64,000 nt of DNA from Gymnogyps californianus (lineage: Eukaryota; Chordata; Aves; Accipitriformes; Cathartidae): contig NC_059487.1 of NCBI RefSeq assembly GCF_018139145.2, forward strand, positions 9,259,792-9,323,791. Reading direction: 5' to 3'. Positions 45,056-58,838 of the stretch are shown here, in pieces. How positions within the stretch are numbered: position 1 is the stretch's first letter; each line of letters begins with the position of its first letter. The position numbers and the translations under genes were made by a program. The notes under the pieces were generated by a model that had not been told where the DNA came from, ran no database searches, and saw nothing but the letters and a program-made list of their open reading frames with translations.

Positions 45056-48000
45056 CGCTGCAGTAAAACCAAATATACAGGGGAAAGGGAATAACCAGAG
45101 ATATTTCACAGCCATTAGTAAAAGGTCACTGAAGCCACATGATGACTGCACCTTTCAGAAGAAGGACTGTTGGAAGAGCTGCAGGCAAAGATGATTTTCC
45201 CAGAGGGGCACACTGGGATAGAAACCCTCGTTTTGATTCTCACCTTACTCTTTTGCTTGCGTAACTCACGCATAGACGAGCAAAAAGCTGCATCTTGTCT
45301 GGGCAGGTGAAAGCCCCCTGTTAAACAGGCAGTTGATAAACTGAAAGGCTGGAGATAAACTCTTGACCAGTCCCTCTCTAAACCAACTATTCTCACAATC
45401 GGTGTTTTCCTGAGGAGGAAAATCAGCAAAAGCTCTGTAATAAGTGGAAAATGGAAAGATGCTGTTTGACTGGCTGGACACAAGAGCAATTACAAAAGCA
45501 CACTGAAGTACTTACAGCTGAGGGAGACCTTAAGAGCATACGTTGACAGTGTGCCATATGTCAGGGTGCGTGCTGCTTTATATTACTCGGTGCAGCTTTG
45601 CGAAGGAACTGTACTTGGCTTGTATATGAATTTTAAATGAATTGTTAACACATTTTATGAATCTGGTAAAGGGGTGCTGATGTGGGAGAGCGCACATGTC
45701 TGTTCTGCAAGATGGAGTAAATAAATCATGACTTTCACAAGATAAAACTTTATTGAGTAGCAATAAACGACAGAAATACTTCTAACAGCATTTAAAGCCA
45801 TGTAAAAGAAAGCACGAAGGGCTGATTGCCCCCGAGTACGTGTGCTTGTAACAGCTTGTGTTGCACTGATGGGAGAGAAGGTGCTTTGCCAGAGGAGCAC
45901 CGGCTGTCACACACTGGCTGTCGCGCTGTAACTCCCTGGGTCTTTGGTCCATAATGCCTTTCAGCACCTACATTTGTTGCTCACAGTATCTACAACATTT
46001 TGGTGCCTTTCCCTAGACATAATCCTTCTCTCACTCTGCCTTTCCCCATCATAAATTCCTCTGCTCTTTTGTGCTGAGGACAGTTTTGGACCAGAGGACA
46101 CATCATCTGTGCCGCCCTCCTGCCTGGGTTCACACTCCGAGCAGGTGGGGGAAGTCGTTCCCTAGAATAACACACTCTGGCCATTGGGGATCAGTAAGCC
46201 AAAATCAGGCTGAAAAGTGGGCAAAACAAATTCCCATCATTTTCTCTTGAAGTTCTTCATAAGAATACCTTGACTCTTGTCAGTGCATTTTGGCCATTCG
46301 TAGTGGGGTGGCTAAGAGCTGCCTGGTAGGTCCTCTGCAGTAGAGGATGGACTCTAGAGCATCTTGGGCAACATATGCAGGAATGGTACCACAAATTTTG
46401 CTTAATGTGCTGGTGACTGACATCATTGTGTTACACATGAAGCATTGGAGATCCAGAGGAGAACACTGCCTAAATTGGTATCAAAAAGCTCTGGTAGCTT
46501 GAGCGGTGTGGGCCAGTGTCCTAACACACAAAACCAAGGCACCCTTTCTAGAAATATTTACTCAGCTCTAAGAAACACCTGCATAGAAGTTGGACTCTGA
46601 AAAGAGCTTTTGCTGCTATTTCCACCAGCTAATTTAGTGCCAAATCCTCTCAGGCAGCAACAGATTCTGTCTTTTGTTAGAAAGTAACCAAATAATTTAT
46701 CTGGACTTTCGAAACTGGAAAACTATAGTTCTGCATTATTGACATCAACGTTATAGATTTACTTTACAATTTTATTCATGAAAATCTCTAGGTCTAAATG
46801 ATCAGTTCCTGGATTGCTCGCAAGATTACTGAGTTCTGTTTACATCTCAGGTATTCTTTTCAGCATCTCTCTGTTCACAAGGCATTGCTTTATACTCCTA
46901 GAAGCCCGTTTGCCTGTCTTGCCCTGCCCTATCATAGTGGCTTTTAGTATTTGCCTTTGTCTAAGACTATCACTGCTTTTTTTTTTTTAAATAAACCAGC
47001 TATTTAAAAAGGCACTTTCTCGTTCTCTGCTTGTATTTGTTTCTCTGTCATTTAGAGAAGAAAGAATAGAGGTCTGTGGAGGTGGTATTCTGGGGAACAT
47101 AGTATCTGCCTGAATGTCTTTCCCTTCTTCACTGGGTTGCATGTCTGAGTTTGTCTGGGTCTCCAAGAACCTGCGGGTCTCTCTTGAAAGTGCATCAGCT
47201 GAACCCCTAGCCTTCAAAAGGCTCCTCATCTCAGTGTGCTTTGGAGACTCCCACTTTCCAGAAACACAAAGCCTGTAGGATCAGTCACAAGACAGACACT
47301 GTCTGGGTTGGTACGCAGAGTCCTACCTTTACTCACGTTGGCTCCTTCCTTCAGTGCTCTTCCTCTGCAACGCACTCCTGCCTCTGCGCTTCTCAGGGAC
47401 CACCTCTCCCCTGCAAATTCAGCTCTTCGTGTGCTAAGGACATTCAGGAAGGTTAGTTCTGCCCCAGGTGGAAGCTGCAGGTCCAGATGCAGCTTGAAAC
47501 GGAGCCACTCTGGTCTTCCTGCAGAGCTGCACGAGGAATTACAAAGCAGACAGGCAATGTAATACTGGGAGATTTTAGAGAGCCAGGACTGGTTTCCACA
47601 CACCATGAAGGTGGGCAGCAGGAGTAAAAATTTGTACCAGAGTATTTTCTTTCATTTCTCTGGAGTGCAGTTTGTACCAGGAGATAACAAAGAGTCCACA
47701 CAGCAGCTTTGGACAGTGGAAAAGTCTCGATACAGACCTAGTGCTATTTTAGAAGTAATTTCATTTGACCATCAGGAATATCAACTTTAACTGGCGAAGC
47801 CAAGTGTGGATATATGCAAAGATACCTCCACTTCAGACATATTTTACCAGTCAGGCCCGGTAGGCCTGCCCTTTTAAAGAGCTTAACTTGAAATACGACT
47901 ACAGTGATGGTATTCAAGTTAAGATATTACAATAAGACAGCACAGATCTTCTTAATCAGGGGATTACTCTGCAGAAGGGTTTTTTTTCCCCAATATAGAG

Positions 48001-48109
48001 TCAAAGATACTTATCTAAACTTACCCAAACAGCTTTTACTTCAAAATCTTACGTAAACAGGTGTTTATAAAGTGAGAAATATCATCCTGCTTTACCCCAG
48101 CACTGTCAG

Positions 48110-48240
48110 ATTTATCAAGAAACAGTTCACTAAATTTGTAGGTGCAATGGTGACCCAGTGAAGTCAACAGCAACATTTCCACTGTACTCAACGGGACCAG
48201 GATTGCAGTCCATATTTTGTGAAATTAGGATTCTCAAGAT
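48110..48240 (+). repeat. Ancient amniote repeat fragment
   Basis: CCCAGTGAAGTCAACAGCAA and ACTCAACGGGACCAGGATTG follow a reptile/bird repeat that typically reads GAAGTCAATGG and CAATGGGACCAGGATTTC. It is diverged and recognised from memory. Confidence 0.45.
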
Positions 48241-49389
48241 TTAGGTCTCTGGTTTGATTTTGCTCCAGAACTACAATAATCTGGTCTATTATTTCTTTGC
48301 TCTTCATGGATATTGGGATGATCATAATTCATCAAAACTAGGAAATGAAAAAAATACAAAGTTTCCTTATACAAAGACACAGGCAACATCACTTTATGCT
48401 CCTAGGGAAAGTTGGCACTTCGCACAGACTCAGATTTCATGCAACTATTCCCTTAGCCCAGCTCAGCCCTCAATAAAGACAAGAGGAATTTCCATCATCC
48501 CAAAAGTTTCTTGGTTCCCAGAAAAACTCCCCTTCAACCTCAGAGATACCCACAGAAGCCGACAGATGAATCTTTCTTCTCAGTAAAAAAAAGCTTTGTA
48601 GAGTAATAAAGTTTAAAAAAAAAAAGTCACTTGCCTGATTGATCCCTTTTGGCTGAATGTGAAGCGGAATGAAACCTCTTGCAATGGGACAGTCTTACTT
48701 TCCCTCTAGTGCACTCACTGCAGACTGCAGCCCAATAAATCTGTTCTTCAGTGTATCCACAATACCATCAGCTGATCAAGGCTCAGCTGAATGCTGTATG
48801 CTCAGTGACAATATAACAGAGACCCGAGATAAGTAACTTTATATATACACGACAGTAATCCCCTCTCCATCCGGACATTTTTAAAACTTCTTGATATAGA
48901 ATTAAAACAGAGAGATGTGAAAAGAGGTAAAATTATTCAGGATATACAATGGTGGAATTTTATTACCAAGCTGACTGCATTATAAATCAAGTGCTCTGTA
49001 AATGCAATAAAACAATTGTTTAGTCTGCATGATTCATACCACAAACCTCAGTATTCTGTGTTTTGATCTTATTGCAGCAATAAACTGTCTAGACAGCAAT
49101 TAACAAACTGTTTTTTCTTCAGATGTTTGGAGTGCCTTTGCTGCCTGATCAGCACTCAGAAATACAGGGCTTTTTCTCTATTCCTATTAATTATCAGGTT
49201 GATCAAGAAGCATGGTTAGCCATTCTCTGTAATTGTACAACATTTCTCTTTAAGTGAATTGCTATAGGAAAAGTACAAATAATATTGTTTTTCATTAGTA
49301 CTAAGTAGCTAAGATAAAGATTTATTTTACCATGATGCTCTAGAATGAGCTTTAAAGTATAATTTATACTGAGCAATAGCATGCCATTT

Positions 49390-49460
49390 TAGGCCCTGAT
49401 TCAACGAACTGCTTACGCGGGTGCCCAACTTTAAGCATATAAGTAATCCCAGGAGAACAT
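49390..49460 (+). repeat. Ancient amniote repeat fragment
   Basis: GGCCCTGATTCAACGAACTG, then CCAACTTTAAGCATATAAGT and AATCCCA. This matches one arm of a palindromic repeat abundant in turtles and birds. Only one arm is present. Confidence 0.55.
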
Positions 49461-49849
49461 GTGCATTTAAATTTCGGTGCATGACACTGTACTTGGCTGA
49501 ATTACAGCCAAATAATTGATCCTTCATATATAGTTATCCCTTATCTTTGCACAGAATAAGCGGAGTAGATGTGTTGTGTTTTGGTCTTAAGCTTAATGGC
49601 TTACCAATGGGAGGTGAGATGGAAGGGCTCCTAAAACCTAAAAGACAGCTTCTGGGGGAAAAAAGATGATTGAGAAAAGCCTACAGAAAGAGATTAAGAT
49701 AGCTTCTTCAGATACTCATTTCACATAGGTGATGCAATGAAGCCTTTAAAAACCTATACCATAAGTACACAGAGTTTTACAAAAGGGAAACAGAACAGTA
49801 TTTCCCGAAGTGGCCTGTGCAGGTGAACCCTTCCTTTTCAGGAACAATT

Positions 49850-50420
49850 TAAGGTGCGAGAGGCATCCACTCCGCAGCTGACCCAAGGGTACTGTGGGCG
49901 CAGTACGTTCGTCCAGCACAAGCAGCGAGGCCGTAAATGTGCGTGCCTGCGCGCGCGTTCACGCTCGCAAAGCGGCGTGACTCGTCACACAGCGCTTCCC
50001 TCAGCCGGCTCCGCGCGCCGGGAGGTTGGTGCAACTCTGCAAAATCTGCAGGAGGCGAAGACACACAGTCCCCCAGTTTCGCCTAGCATAACACAGCAAC
50101 GCCGCGTTTTGCCGGCTCTGGGGGCACCCCTGGCTGCTCCCGGCCGCTCCGTGCCGGGCGGTGCCGCGCAGCCCGGCCGCCGCCGGCTCGGCCCTTGCTG
50201 GACAGCTCCCGGGGCGCCGCCGCCGCCGCCGCCGGGGCCGGGGGGCCGGGGAGGCCGGCGGGGCCGGGGCCGCACGGCAGCTCACCTGCACACGTACACG
50301 AGGAGAAACGGCGCGGTAAGTTCTGCTGGAGGGAGCGGACACCTTCCCGCAGCGCAGCCGCAGGCAGACGGCCGGTGGCGGCTCGAAGAAACACATCGAA
50401 AATTCAGCCGGGGCGCTCCG
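49850..50420. promoter_or_regulatory. Free-standing CpG island, candidate bidirectional promoter
   Basis: About 570 bp of GC-rich, CpG-dense DNA lies 26 kb upstream of SALL4, with GCC-triplet repeats near 50,215-50,235 and a TGCGCGCGCG run near 49,948. The plus strand has a CG-GTAAGT donor (intron from 50,316). The minus strand has a CAG-GTGAGC donor (intron from 50,285). Reading frames across it on both strands encode no recognisable protein, so a non-coding transcript is more likely than a protein gene. Confidence 0.55.
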
Positions 50421-53414
50421 CTCCCTTTAATTTGCAGAAATAGTTCCACGGGATTCGGCTGGAGTTCTAAGTCAATGACTACATATGTGAGGTCTCAAAG
50501 GCATAAAGAAGAAATTCAACTCGAAGCTGCTTTTCAGAAGTTATTTGAACAATAATCCTTCTTTAAAGGAAAAAAAAAAAGTGTTGCTTTTTTTTTTTAA
50601 AGTGTTTTCTCTCATTCCCTACTGTGGCCGTGGAAGGGGGAGTAGGGAAAAAACCCAAAAGTGCACAGAAAAGAGAGGGAAAAACTACAATCAAATCTGG
50701 TTCGATTATTCTCAAAAGTGGAAAAATAACAAATTAGTTGAAATGGAACTTTTCAGCTAAATTTACAGTATTTCACAGTTTTCATTCACAGTGTTTCTAA
50801 CAGTTCTGGAGTACTGTTCTGTATCTGCAGAGGTGAAATATTTTATCTCAATGTAAGAGAAAATACAGTGGGTCTGCTCCTGATAAACAGTGTACAAAAC
50901 ATGCCTGCCATCCTGACCAGCAGGAGCAATGCAAGCAGTATTTTTGAGTCATAGGTTGTATACAAAGACATGAAAAATACACTGAAACTTGGGAAGTTAT
51001 TTTTCGAGCACTATGTGGTTTATATGAAGTACTGCAAGGCGTTTAATTTGTTAATGATATCCGTACTCCACAGCATTGTAAAATAAATCACTGATCTCTG
51101 AGCCAGTGGTGATGATAAGGTGACCAGTTCTAGTGCACTTGCAGAGGGACTATACAAGTTTGATGTTCAGATGCCAAGATCTTCAAATGCCTCAGTTATT
51201 CATTCATCTGTTGATGGTGACCCTAATGTTGCAAAGATTTCTTTGAGTGCCTGTAGTACAGCTTCCTTTGCTGTCCTGGGAACATTTGCAAAATCATAAG
51301 CACAGTTCTGTTGAGATTAGGAGCAAATTTCAGCGTTCATATTTACATAATTTGTCTCTACAACTGTAAGAACATGGACAAGTAAGAGGCTTAGCTGGCC
51401 GTGAAACATGGGCAGGTGTCCTCACTTTATTCCTGAAAAAAACCTACAAGCAAAGAACCCAAAAGCTTTGCCATGTTCTGTTTCATTGAGCAATGTCACA
51501 CTAACAGGGGGAAAAGGAAGATTCCGCAAATAGATATAGGAGGATATACATCTTACAGGTTATTGATTGAATAATTGATAAATCCAGCACACAGTAAATA
51601 CAGCGGAGAAGCCTGGAGGTCCGGATTTGTCAGTTATGTCTGGAGGGGCTGGAGCAGATGTGAGGGGAGACTATTTAAGTGTGACCCTGGTAAGTGTGGG
51701 AACCACTGGAGGAGTCAATAAGTGCCCCATAATCCACTGACAAATACTTGCTATGTTTGTTTGGTTTTTAAATTTCAAAGAGTTTTGCTTGAAGAGTTGT
51801 ACACCATTTATAAAATCCTCCTCTTGCTTCAGCTTCTTTTTCTGTCTTTTTTTTTTTTTTATAAACAAACTCATTCCTTTGGAAAGCTTGAAAAGGAATC
51901 TTGCTTTCATTCTAATTTACTTTTCCTCTATTATGTATGAACACTAGGCAGATTTAGCAGGATTGCCCATGAAGTCAGACCTGCAGCTTTGATATATTTT
52001 CCCTGGAGAAATATCTTTATCTTGAGAGAAAAAAAAAAGTAGAACTATGCAGACTTTTCAAACAGTTATTAGGAAACATGCACAGCCAGTCAAATCAAAT
52101 TCTGAGCTTGCTAACCTTGACAGTGTCCCTTTAAATTAACTTTGCAGCCTGGAAACACACAAACAAAATGTTTTAAAGAATTTATCTGAAGAAGAAGCAG
52201 TGGCAAAGCTGAGATTTGCTGCACTGCTCGTGCGGTGCAAGGTCTGGACAGTGAAATCCTGGAGGGCTCAGTGCACCCACTGCGTGGGGAGGTGGCCTTC
52301 CCGGGCGCTCCCTTTGCACCCACCCGCATCCCCTGGCCTGGGGCAAGGAGGGCAGAAGAGGCCTGGCTGGGAAGCTGGGATGAAAGCTCGTTTACTTTAA
52401 GACATTTGCCAGCAGTAGCAGCGTGTGAAGCACAAACAGAAGGCTCATTTCACTGCGCTGGCTGAGGTGGGGTCCCCTCTGGCACGCTGGCTGGGCAGAC
52501 GGGTGGGATGCTGCAGCTTAGCCAGGCACGCGTTCCCTCTCACGGCTCTAAGGCAGCCCAGAAAATTGCTACCCCTGTCAGGGAAAGTTGCCTTTGCACT
52601 GGAAAGGATGAGGAGCGTGTACAGGAGGGGCCTGTCCCCTCGGGTGGGGGCTGCCTGGGAGGAGCTGTCAGCAGGGAGATGGATAACGCCTGCATCACCC
52701 CCGCAGCAAACACCAGCCCACATCCTGGAAAAGCAAGGAAAGACTCAGAGGTGCAGCCAGATCACCACTCATCCCCCTCCTTTCTGAGGGTATGATTTCG
52801 CTTGTGGATTTAATCCACGTCGACATGCTCCTAAAACATAAATCACACTTTGTTCTCTGGCTGTCCTCAGGATTTTAGCTCATCTAACTCCCCCACCTAA
52901 CTAGGCACCCTGTAAAATTCATGATGGCATGTTAGCACTTTCAGAATATTTTTAAAAGGCAGTTCAATATAACTTAAATCCATTTTTCATGTTTTCATGC
53001 AGGAAAAAAAAAAAATCCCAGCACAAATTTTTCCCAGTCTGTTTTTTAATTTCAATCTTGGGCATGAAAACACATTTTCCCTGTTCACTTGTAGATTTTT
53101 CTTTGACTTAAAAAAAAAATAGAGGGTAAGGGCTGTGCTGATGAGTCTTAGGAAGGTGGGTGGAAGGAAAAAAAAAAAAAAAAAAAGAGATCTGATGTGT
53201 CTCTCGTGCTGCTGCACAGAAGCTGTTGCCTGTAATACTACAGCCAGGCACGCTCATTGTACAACCAAACAGCAAAATAGTAGCATTGTTAAGCTAGGTT
53301 GCTGAATTTCATTAGTTTCTTTTTTTTTTCCTCCTTTTCTTTTACACAGAGGTAAACCTATGTTTTTACAGAAGATGGAAAAGCAGGCTTGTTTAACTAT
53401 TTTTCAAGATTTTT

Positions 53415-53451
53415 TTGTAGAAGCACAGAAGAGCTTCTACTGCTTCTACAA
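53415..53451. repeat. Inverted repeat with two alternative stems
   Basis: TTGTAGAAGC (53,415-53,424) pairs perfectly with GCTTCTACAA (53,442-53,451). An internal GCTTCTAC copy between them can pair with the same left arm and give a shorter hairpin. Confidence 0.75.
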
Positions 53452-56400
53452 GAGGGAGATGCTGCTGTAACTCTCTGCCATACTAGATGCAGCTGTTACA
53501 AGTTTATTTTTTCTTTCATATTATTTTTTGTTAATTAATGTTGGATCTTTCAAATAACAAATAGCAGTCCTGGCACTTGTCTTGCAACCCAGAAAATCTT
53601 TAGGGGGGAAAAAAAAAGGCAAATTATTAGGACCATGGAAGTTGCTCAAAACAGAAATACAACATCCCACAACTCACCTGCTTTATAGTTTTATTCCAAA
53701 CTCTAAGTTCAGATCACTTTCTTCAAAATGCTCCTGTCCCTTTCCAAACCAGCCCTGAATTCACTGAAAAGCAAAAGTCTCATAGCAAGAGTGTCCCATC
53801 TAGCTCAGAGTTTTATAGCCAAATCAAGGAAATAGTTTCACCTGGTTTTGCCTCAAAAAAATCAGGTGATGTTCATCTATTTCAGAAAACTATAACTTTG
53901 AGAATTAGCTTTCCTTTAAACTTTGGGGATTTAAGTGGTTAAAACCCCATATTCATCAGAACCTGGCAGAATATTCTAATGAATGCCAATTATCTTCTAA
54001 CATCAAGTTTTATATAGCTCTCAATATAGCCTTAAAGAAAGACAAACCAAACCAAAACAAGCTTAAAATTTCGATATTCCAAATACATTTTGTTGCATTT
54101 TCTTCCAGTTAATGCTGCCAAACAGTGAATCTAATTAACTGGACACAGGAGGGCCTTTATGAATGGAATGTAACATAACCATACAAAGTAATCTCGTTAC
54201 ATTGTAACAAGAGGTTAAATACCACTTCCTGCTATGTAGTAGCTGTTAAGTATAGTATTGATGAAAAATATGCTAATAACACCTTCTGAAAAGAATGGCT
54301 TAGTTCTTGTTAGCTAATCTCTGCAAGCTGTTTGGTAAGCTGCTTTTGTGGTATGGTTATATCACATGCACATCAAGCAAAACCGTTCTGTTATGTCTAT
54401 CACCCTGTTTTAAACTAAGGGATTGTTTTTTTTTCCACGGGGAAGATTTACATATATATACGTATAAATATATACGCGCACAAATAAGCAGTGTTTTGAT
54501 CTGTTCCTCAGCACCCTTCCCACCCCCCTGCTCTGCCTTCCTCTGAAGGCGCCCAGTGTGGCAGGAGCTGCCAGGCGTGGGGCTGCTGACTGTGTCAGCG
54601 CTAGCACCACAGAACGAAGACAGAGTTGGAAGCAAGGGCCTGGGTTTGGAACCCAGTTTATGCTGAAAACCCTCAAAGTTTCAAACGGGGCTTTTTATAC
54701 AGATTTATACAGAGAAATGAGAATCAGGCTTGCTCTTTCACTTGTAAATCAACAGAAATCTGCTCATAAATCATTACTATTTGCATCTGGGGGATAATTA
54801 TTAGTCAAAGCTCACAGTTAAACCTGAAATTTTAACTTAAGAATAACGTCAAAAATGTTAACTGTTTTAAATCGCAGCAGCTGGGATGGATTTTCACAGT
54901 CACTGAACTGATTTGCAGTTGTATTAGTCGATCAGCATCTCTCATTAGGTGTCTATAATGCAGGCAGGGACATCATGCTAAGCCCCTGTGTTTCTTCTGT
55001 GCATGGGCCCATCTTTATCTGGAGAGTAATGTTCTGTTTTCTTTTCTCCCTCTTCATTTCCATAAACAATATGCACAATTCTCTGAGCCATTCAGTCTGC
55101 AAATAAAGGCAGAGGGCTAAGTAAATTTGCTTCACACCAATTATTTTTGTGAGGTCACTGAGTTAAGCATTAAAGAATACTGCTGTGGATGAGCACTGGG
55201 GAACAGTATGATTTGTGCTATGAACTGAACAAAAGCACTCAGCGCATAGCAGAATACGACATTTATTGGGAAGCTTTGTTCCACGAGTTAACAGAAGAAT
55301 AATCCTTTTCTTTTAACTACGAATTACTCATTTTACCGCATAACCCAGCTGCATTGTAAGTCACTTTTGTAAGTCACAGCACAGGAAAGAAAGTGAAAGA
55401 TGTGTGATTTCAGAAAAAAAAAAAAAATTTTTGATTGCTCAGTTCAGTATTAAGCTGTTTTGCTTCTATGCACAGCGTGAGGGTGAGTAGTCAAATTATT
55501 GTGTTGTGTTTTTATGCAAATAAAATTACAGAAGGAAAGAACATTTTTAAATAATCAGAAGCCAAGTGAGGAGCCAAGAATCCAGCTGTTGTGGATTTGC
55601 ATCGCTTTATTGTCACACTCTCACAGCCGCTTACACCAGCGAGAGGCTGGCCCCACATCTGTTTACTATGTATGGCTGGCTTGTGAGCAGTAAGTAACTG
55701 TGACAAAATGCTCCGCACATGGGTAATTGCTGATGATTACATTTCAGACAAAGGACTTAGGCTTGAACAAAACAGCAAGGCAATATTTCCCCGATGGAAG
55801 ACAAAATTATACAGCGGTTATATTGCTATTAATGGAAGAAGGAGTAAGTCTTAAAGTCACTCTACTTATTTCAGGATGTGAGGTCAGAGTCAGACCCTGA
55901 CGTTTCAGGGGATTTCAAAAATCAAACTCAAACAGAAAAATATGATTGTGCCTGAAAAAATGAGAGATCAGGCGCAGGCTGGAATCGATGGAAATTTGAT
56001 CTGGAAAAATCACTGCAGGATCTGATACTTTATCATGCTTCCTAGGAGATAGGGCTAAAAAATGGCACCTGTGCTGGCATTTTTAGTAACTCCAATAAGT
56101 TGCTTTATTTTTGGACACTATTCTGTTACAGTAGAACATAAGTGACTACTACATGTATCATTAAAAGGAAGGCAATCAAGTTACACATCCTTGATTATTT
56201 AGTAAAAAAAAGCTTTTAAATTATACATCTAAATCCAAATAAAGCGCACGGTGTGCCCTTTGAAACCAGATGAAAAACCAAATGTAACAATGGCCTGACT
56301 TCTCACTGCCTGGGTCTATTTGTGCCAGGGTGGTACCCAAAACCAGAGATCGCTCCCTCCATCCCCACTGGAGATTTCCACCACCCTCAAAGGACCAAAG

Positions 56401-58778
56401 GAAGGGAAGGCACGAATTCCCCAGCGTGGGCCGGGGTGCCGTGGTGCACCCCATGGGGCTCCTGTTCACCGAGACTGTTTCCATCATGCTCCCCATATAA
56501 TTGTCCCAGTGAGTGCAGAGCCACACACCAAAATCAGGCAATGATTTTGTTCAGATTAGGGGGCTTGGAGCTGGCTACAAATCCTCTTTTGTAGCAGCTT
56601 TGGGTTTCTTCTGCTTTCTTTTTAACTAGCACCCACTCAGCACTTTTGGGGTGACGTGCAGGTATCCTGGAATGACAGATCGTAGCAGAGAGTTTCTTAT
56701 CAGAGGCACAACAGCATTTGGAGCCATTTGTTGGCTGGGTTGTGGATTTTTTTTTTTTGGCCAGTCACTATATCAAGCTTCCCCAGGTGCTTTAATTAAC
56801 CATTTGAATGACTTTTCCCTCCTCTTAAATATGCTTCAATTCTGGGTGCTGGGTGGCTGTACAGGATGCCCATTGTACACCTGAGTTGCGCTGAGACTAT
56901 ATGGCCAGGCATGGAATGGAAATATCACAATGGAGAATACTGTTCGGTTTTATTAAAAGAGAATATCTCCTGTATAAAAACTGACTTCTTAATAAGAGTT
57001 TTTAATCTTTCACTATTTTAATGCCTTCCTTGTTTTTATTAATAGTAGAAGTGATTACAGCTCTCTCAAAATAGGAACAGTCACACTGGTGTAAGGCCTC
57101 ATTGGGTCATCTCTTTGTTCAGACAGTGAGAGTATCACTTAATTACTGTCAAACAGACAAACATATCCCTCATCCATTTACAGTATTTAAGTTAGTAAGG
57201 GCTGAAGCCGATCAATACACATGAGCCTGGTAAAAGATGTCATTTTGTCATTTACAGTAAGAGACAATACAATGAATGCAACATTTGCTCTTTTCTTGAG
57301 ACGTCTGGGTGTCAACGATAACGTCCAAGGTCTTTGCCTTTGTCACAAATATTTGATTGTCTCTTCAGCACCCTCAGTCACTAACAAACACCTCCGACAT
57401 TTACTGGCTGCTGCCCATTTTCAAAGCGAAAACAATGCCAAGAACCACACATCCCTCTGCTGCAGAAACTTGCGAAACTCTTTGTTTCATTTTTTCCCAC
57501 TGTGCTGAATAACCCTCTTGTCCCATATGTCAGTAAATTTGGGTTCCTTTACACTTTCCAGATCTGTGTGGACCAGGCTAACGCGACTAGTGCTGACAAA
57601 GGGACCACTGCCTCCACATATTAAGCATGAGCGCTGCTTGGGAAAAAACCCAAGAGTTTTGTAAATTGATTAGTGTCTGCTTGGAATTTGGTCCTATTTA
57701 TTCAATCCCAGGAATGAATGGGGAATTTTTCTTGAGTCATCTTCCTATTCTCTAGTGCTGCAGATTGGAATGAGCATGCAGCGCAGGCATGACATTGCTG
57801 CTTTTAAGGGGAATACAGAGAGTGTAAACAGTTCTGAAATGAAAATAGCAAATTCCACAGTTATGACTCCAGTAAAAGTTACTCAGGCATTTAAATAATG
57901 GGACTTCCTACTCTCCAGATATCTTCCTTTCTGAAGAATTGTCTCAGGAAGGGATAGCATCAGGGATCATAAATTGTCTTTTGGCTTTTCAACACTTTAC
58001 AGGCTCCCATGCATCGCCAACAATAGGACTGGGGAATGACTCTTAACAGCTCATTAAGGCTGTTTTTGCCAAATGCAAATAATAAAAAGGCCTCTTAAGA
58101 GGCTGTCTCATTTTTATTCAGAAAAGCCTACTACAGAATATAAAAAGATGCCATAAAATGGAAATGCAATAGAAGACCCAGCGCAGTTATCTTTGGTGTC
58201 CTTTGAAAGATTTCCAGGCTAACTTCAAATCTCATGGGCATTTCTGGGTGGATCGCTGAATGATTCTGCTCTGCAAATAAGATGGTTAATTCAGAGGAGC
58301 ACTTACAAAAAAAAAAAAAATCAGATACAGACACTGTGCTGGCAACATATACGTTTCTGAGCAGTAAGGGAGAAGAAATAAATAGGAATGAGATTTTAGT
58401 GGACTTGCATCACATTTGCCACAATTTTTTAATATTAGTTCTCAATTCACTTCCCCTGCTTGAGTCTGACTGTAGGTCTGACTCTTTAGTGCTTTTGACC
58501 TTCTCACAGACAAAGAAAATACACTTTGGCTATGCATGAAACCCAATTTGGTGTCCTCAGACAGGAAACTCTCTCCCCATTTATATGCTAAGTGTTGGAC
58601 TAGAATTTCCTAGATTAGTGCAAGCAATGGCAGGAGCACCACGTCTGAGCATTTGCTGGAGTTCCATGGCTATTGCCCCCTCCAGCCTCCTGCCTCACTA
58701 CCTCCGTGCTCCTGCTTGACTGATATTGCTTGGGAGGTTCATTCCCAGGTAACCTTCCACAGCCTTCAGCATCGCTGG

Positions 58779-58812
58779 GTCAGATACAATCCCAGGTCAG
58801 ATACAATCCCAG
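58779..58812 (+). repeat. Perfect tandem duplication, 17-bp unit
   Basis: GTCAGATACAATCCCAG occurs twice in direct succession. The second copy overlaps the hairpin that follows. Confidence 0.95.
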
Positions 58813-58838
58813 CACTCGTGCCTGGGTGCGAGTGCTGG
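58809..58838. repeat. Perfect 10-bp hairpin
   Basis: CCAGCACTCG, loop TGCCTGGGTG, then CGAGTGCTGG. It begins inside the second copy of the 17-bp tandem duplication. Confidence 0.85.

Larger units (their letters stand above)
42251..49850. other. Gene desert, middle part
   Basis: AT-rich DNA without supported exons. It contains a 15-bp tandem duplication (45,026-45,055) and old amniote repeats at about 48,110-48,240 and 49,390-49,460. The rest shows nothing I can name. Confidence 0.65.

Noticed and set aside
49854..50555. 233-codon plus-strand frame across the orphan CpG island
   Set aside because: No recognisable domain, low-complexity Pro/Gly/Arg middle, and a splice donor inside it. I treat the island as a promoter, not a coding exon.
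44849..58080. Single octamers ATGCAAAT at 44,849, 55,514 and 58,073
   Set aside because: About two are expected by chance in a window of this size, and none has an adjacent SOX half-site.
58090..58103. Perfect 14-bp palindrome GCCTCTTAAGAGGC
   Set aside because: About four palindromes of this length are expected by chance in 64 kb.
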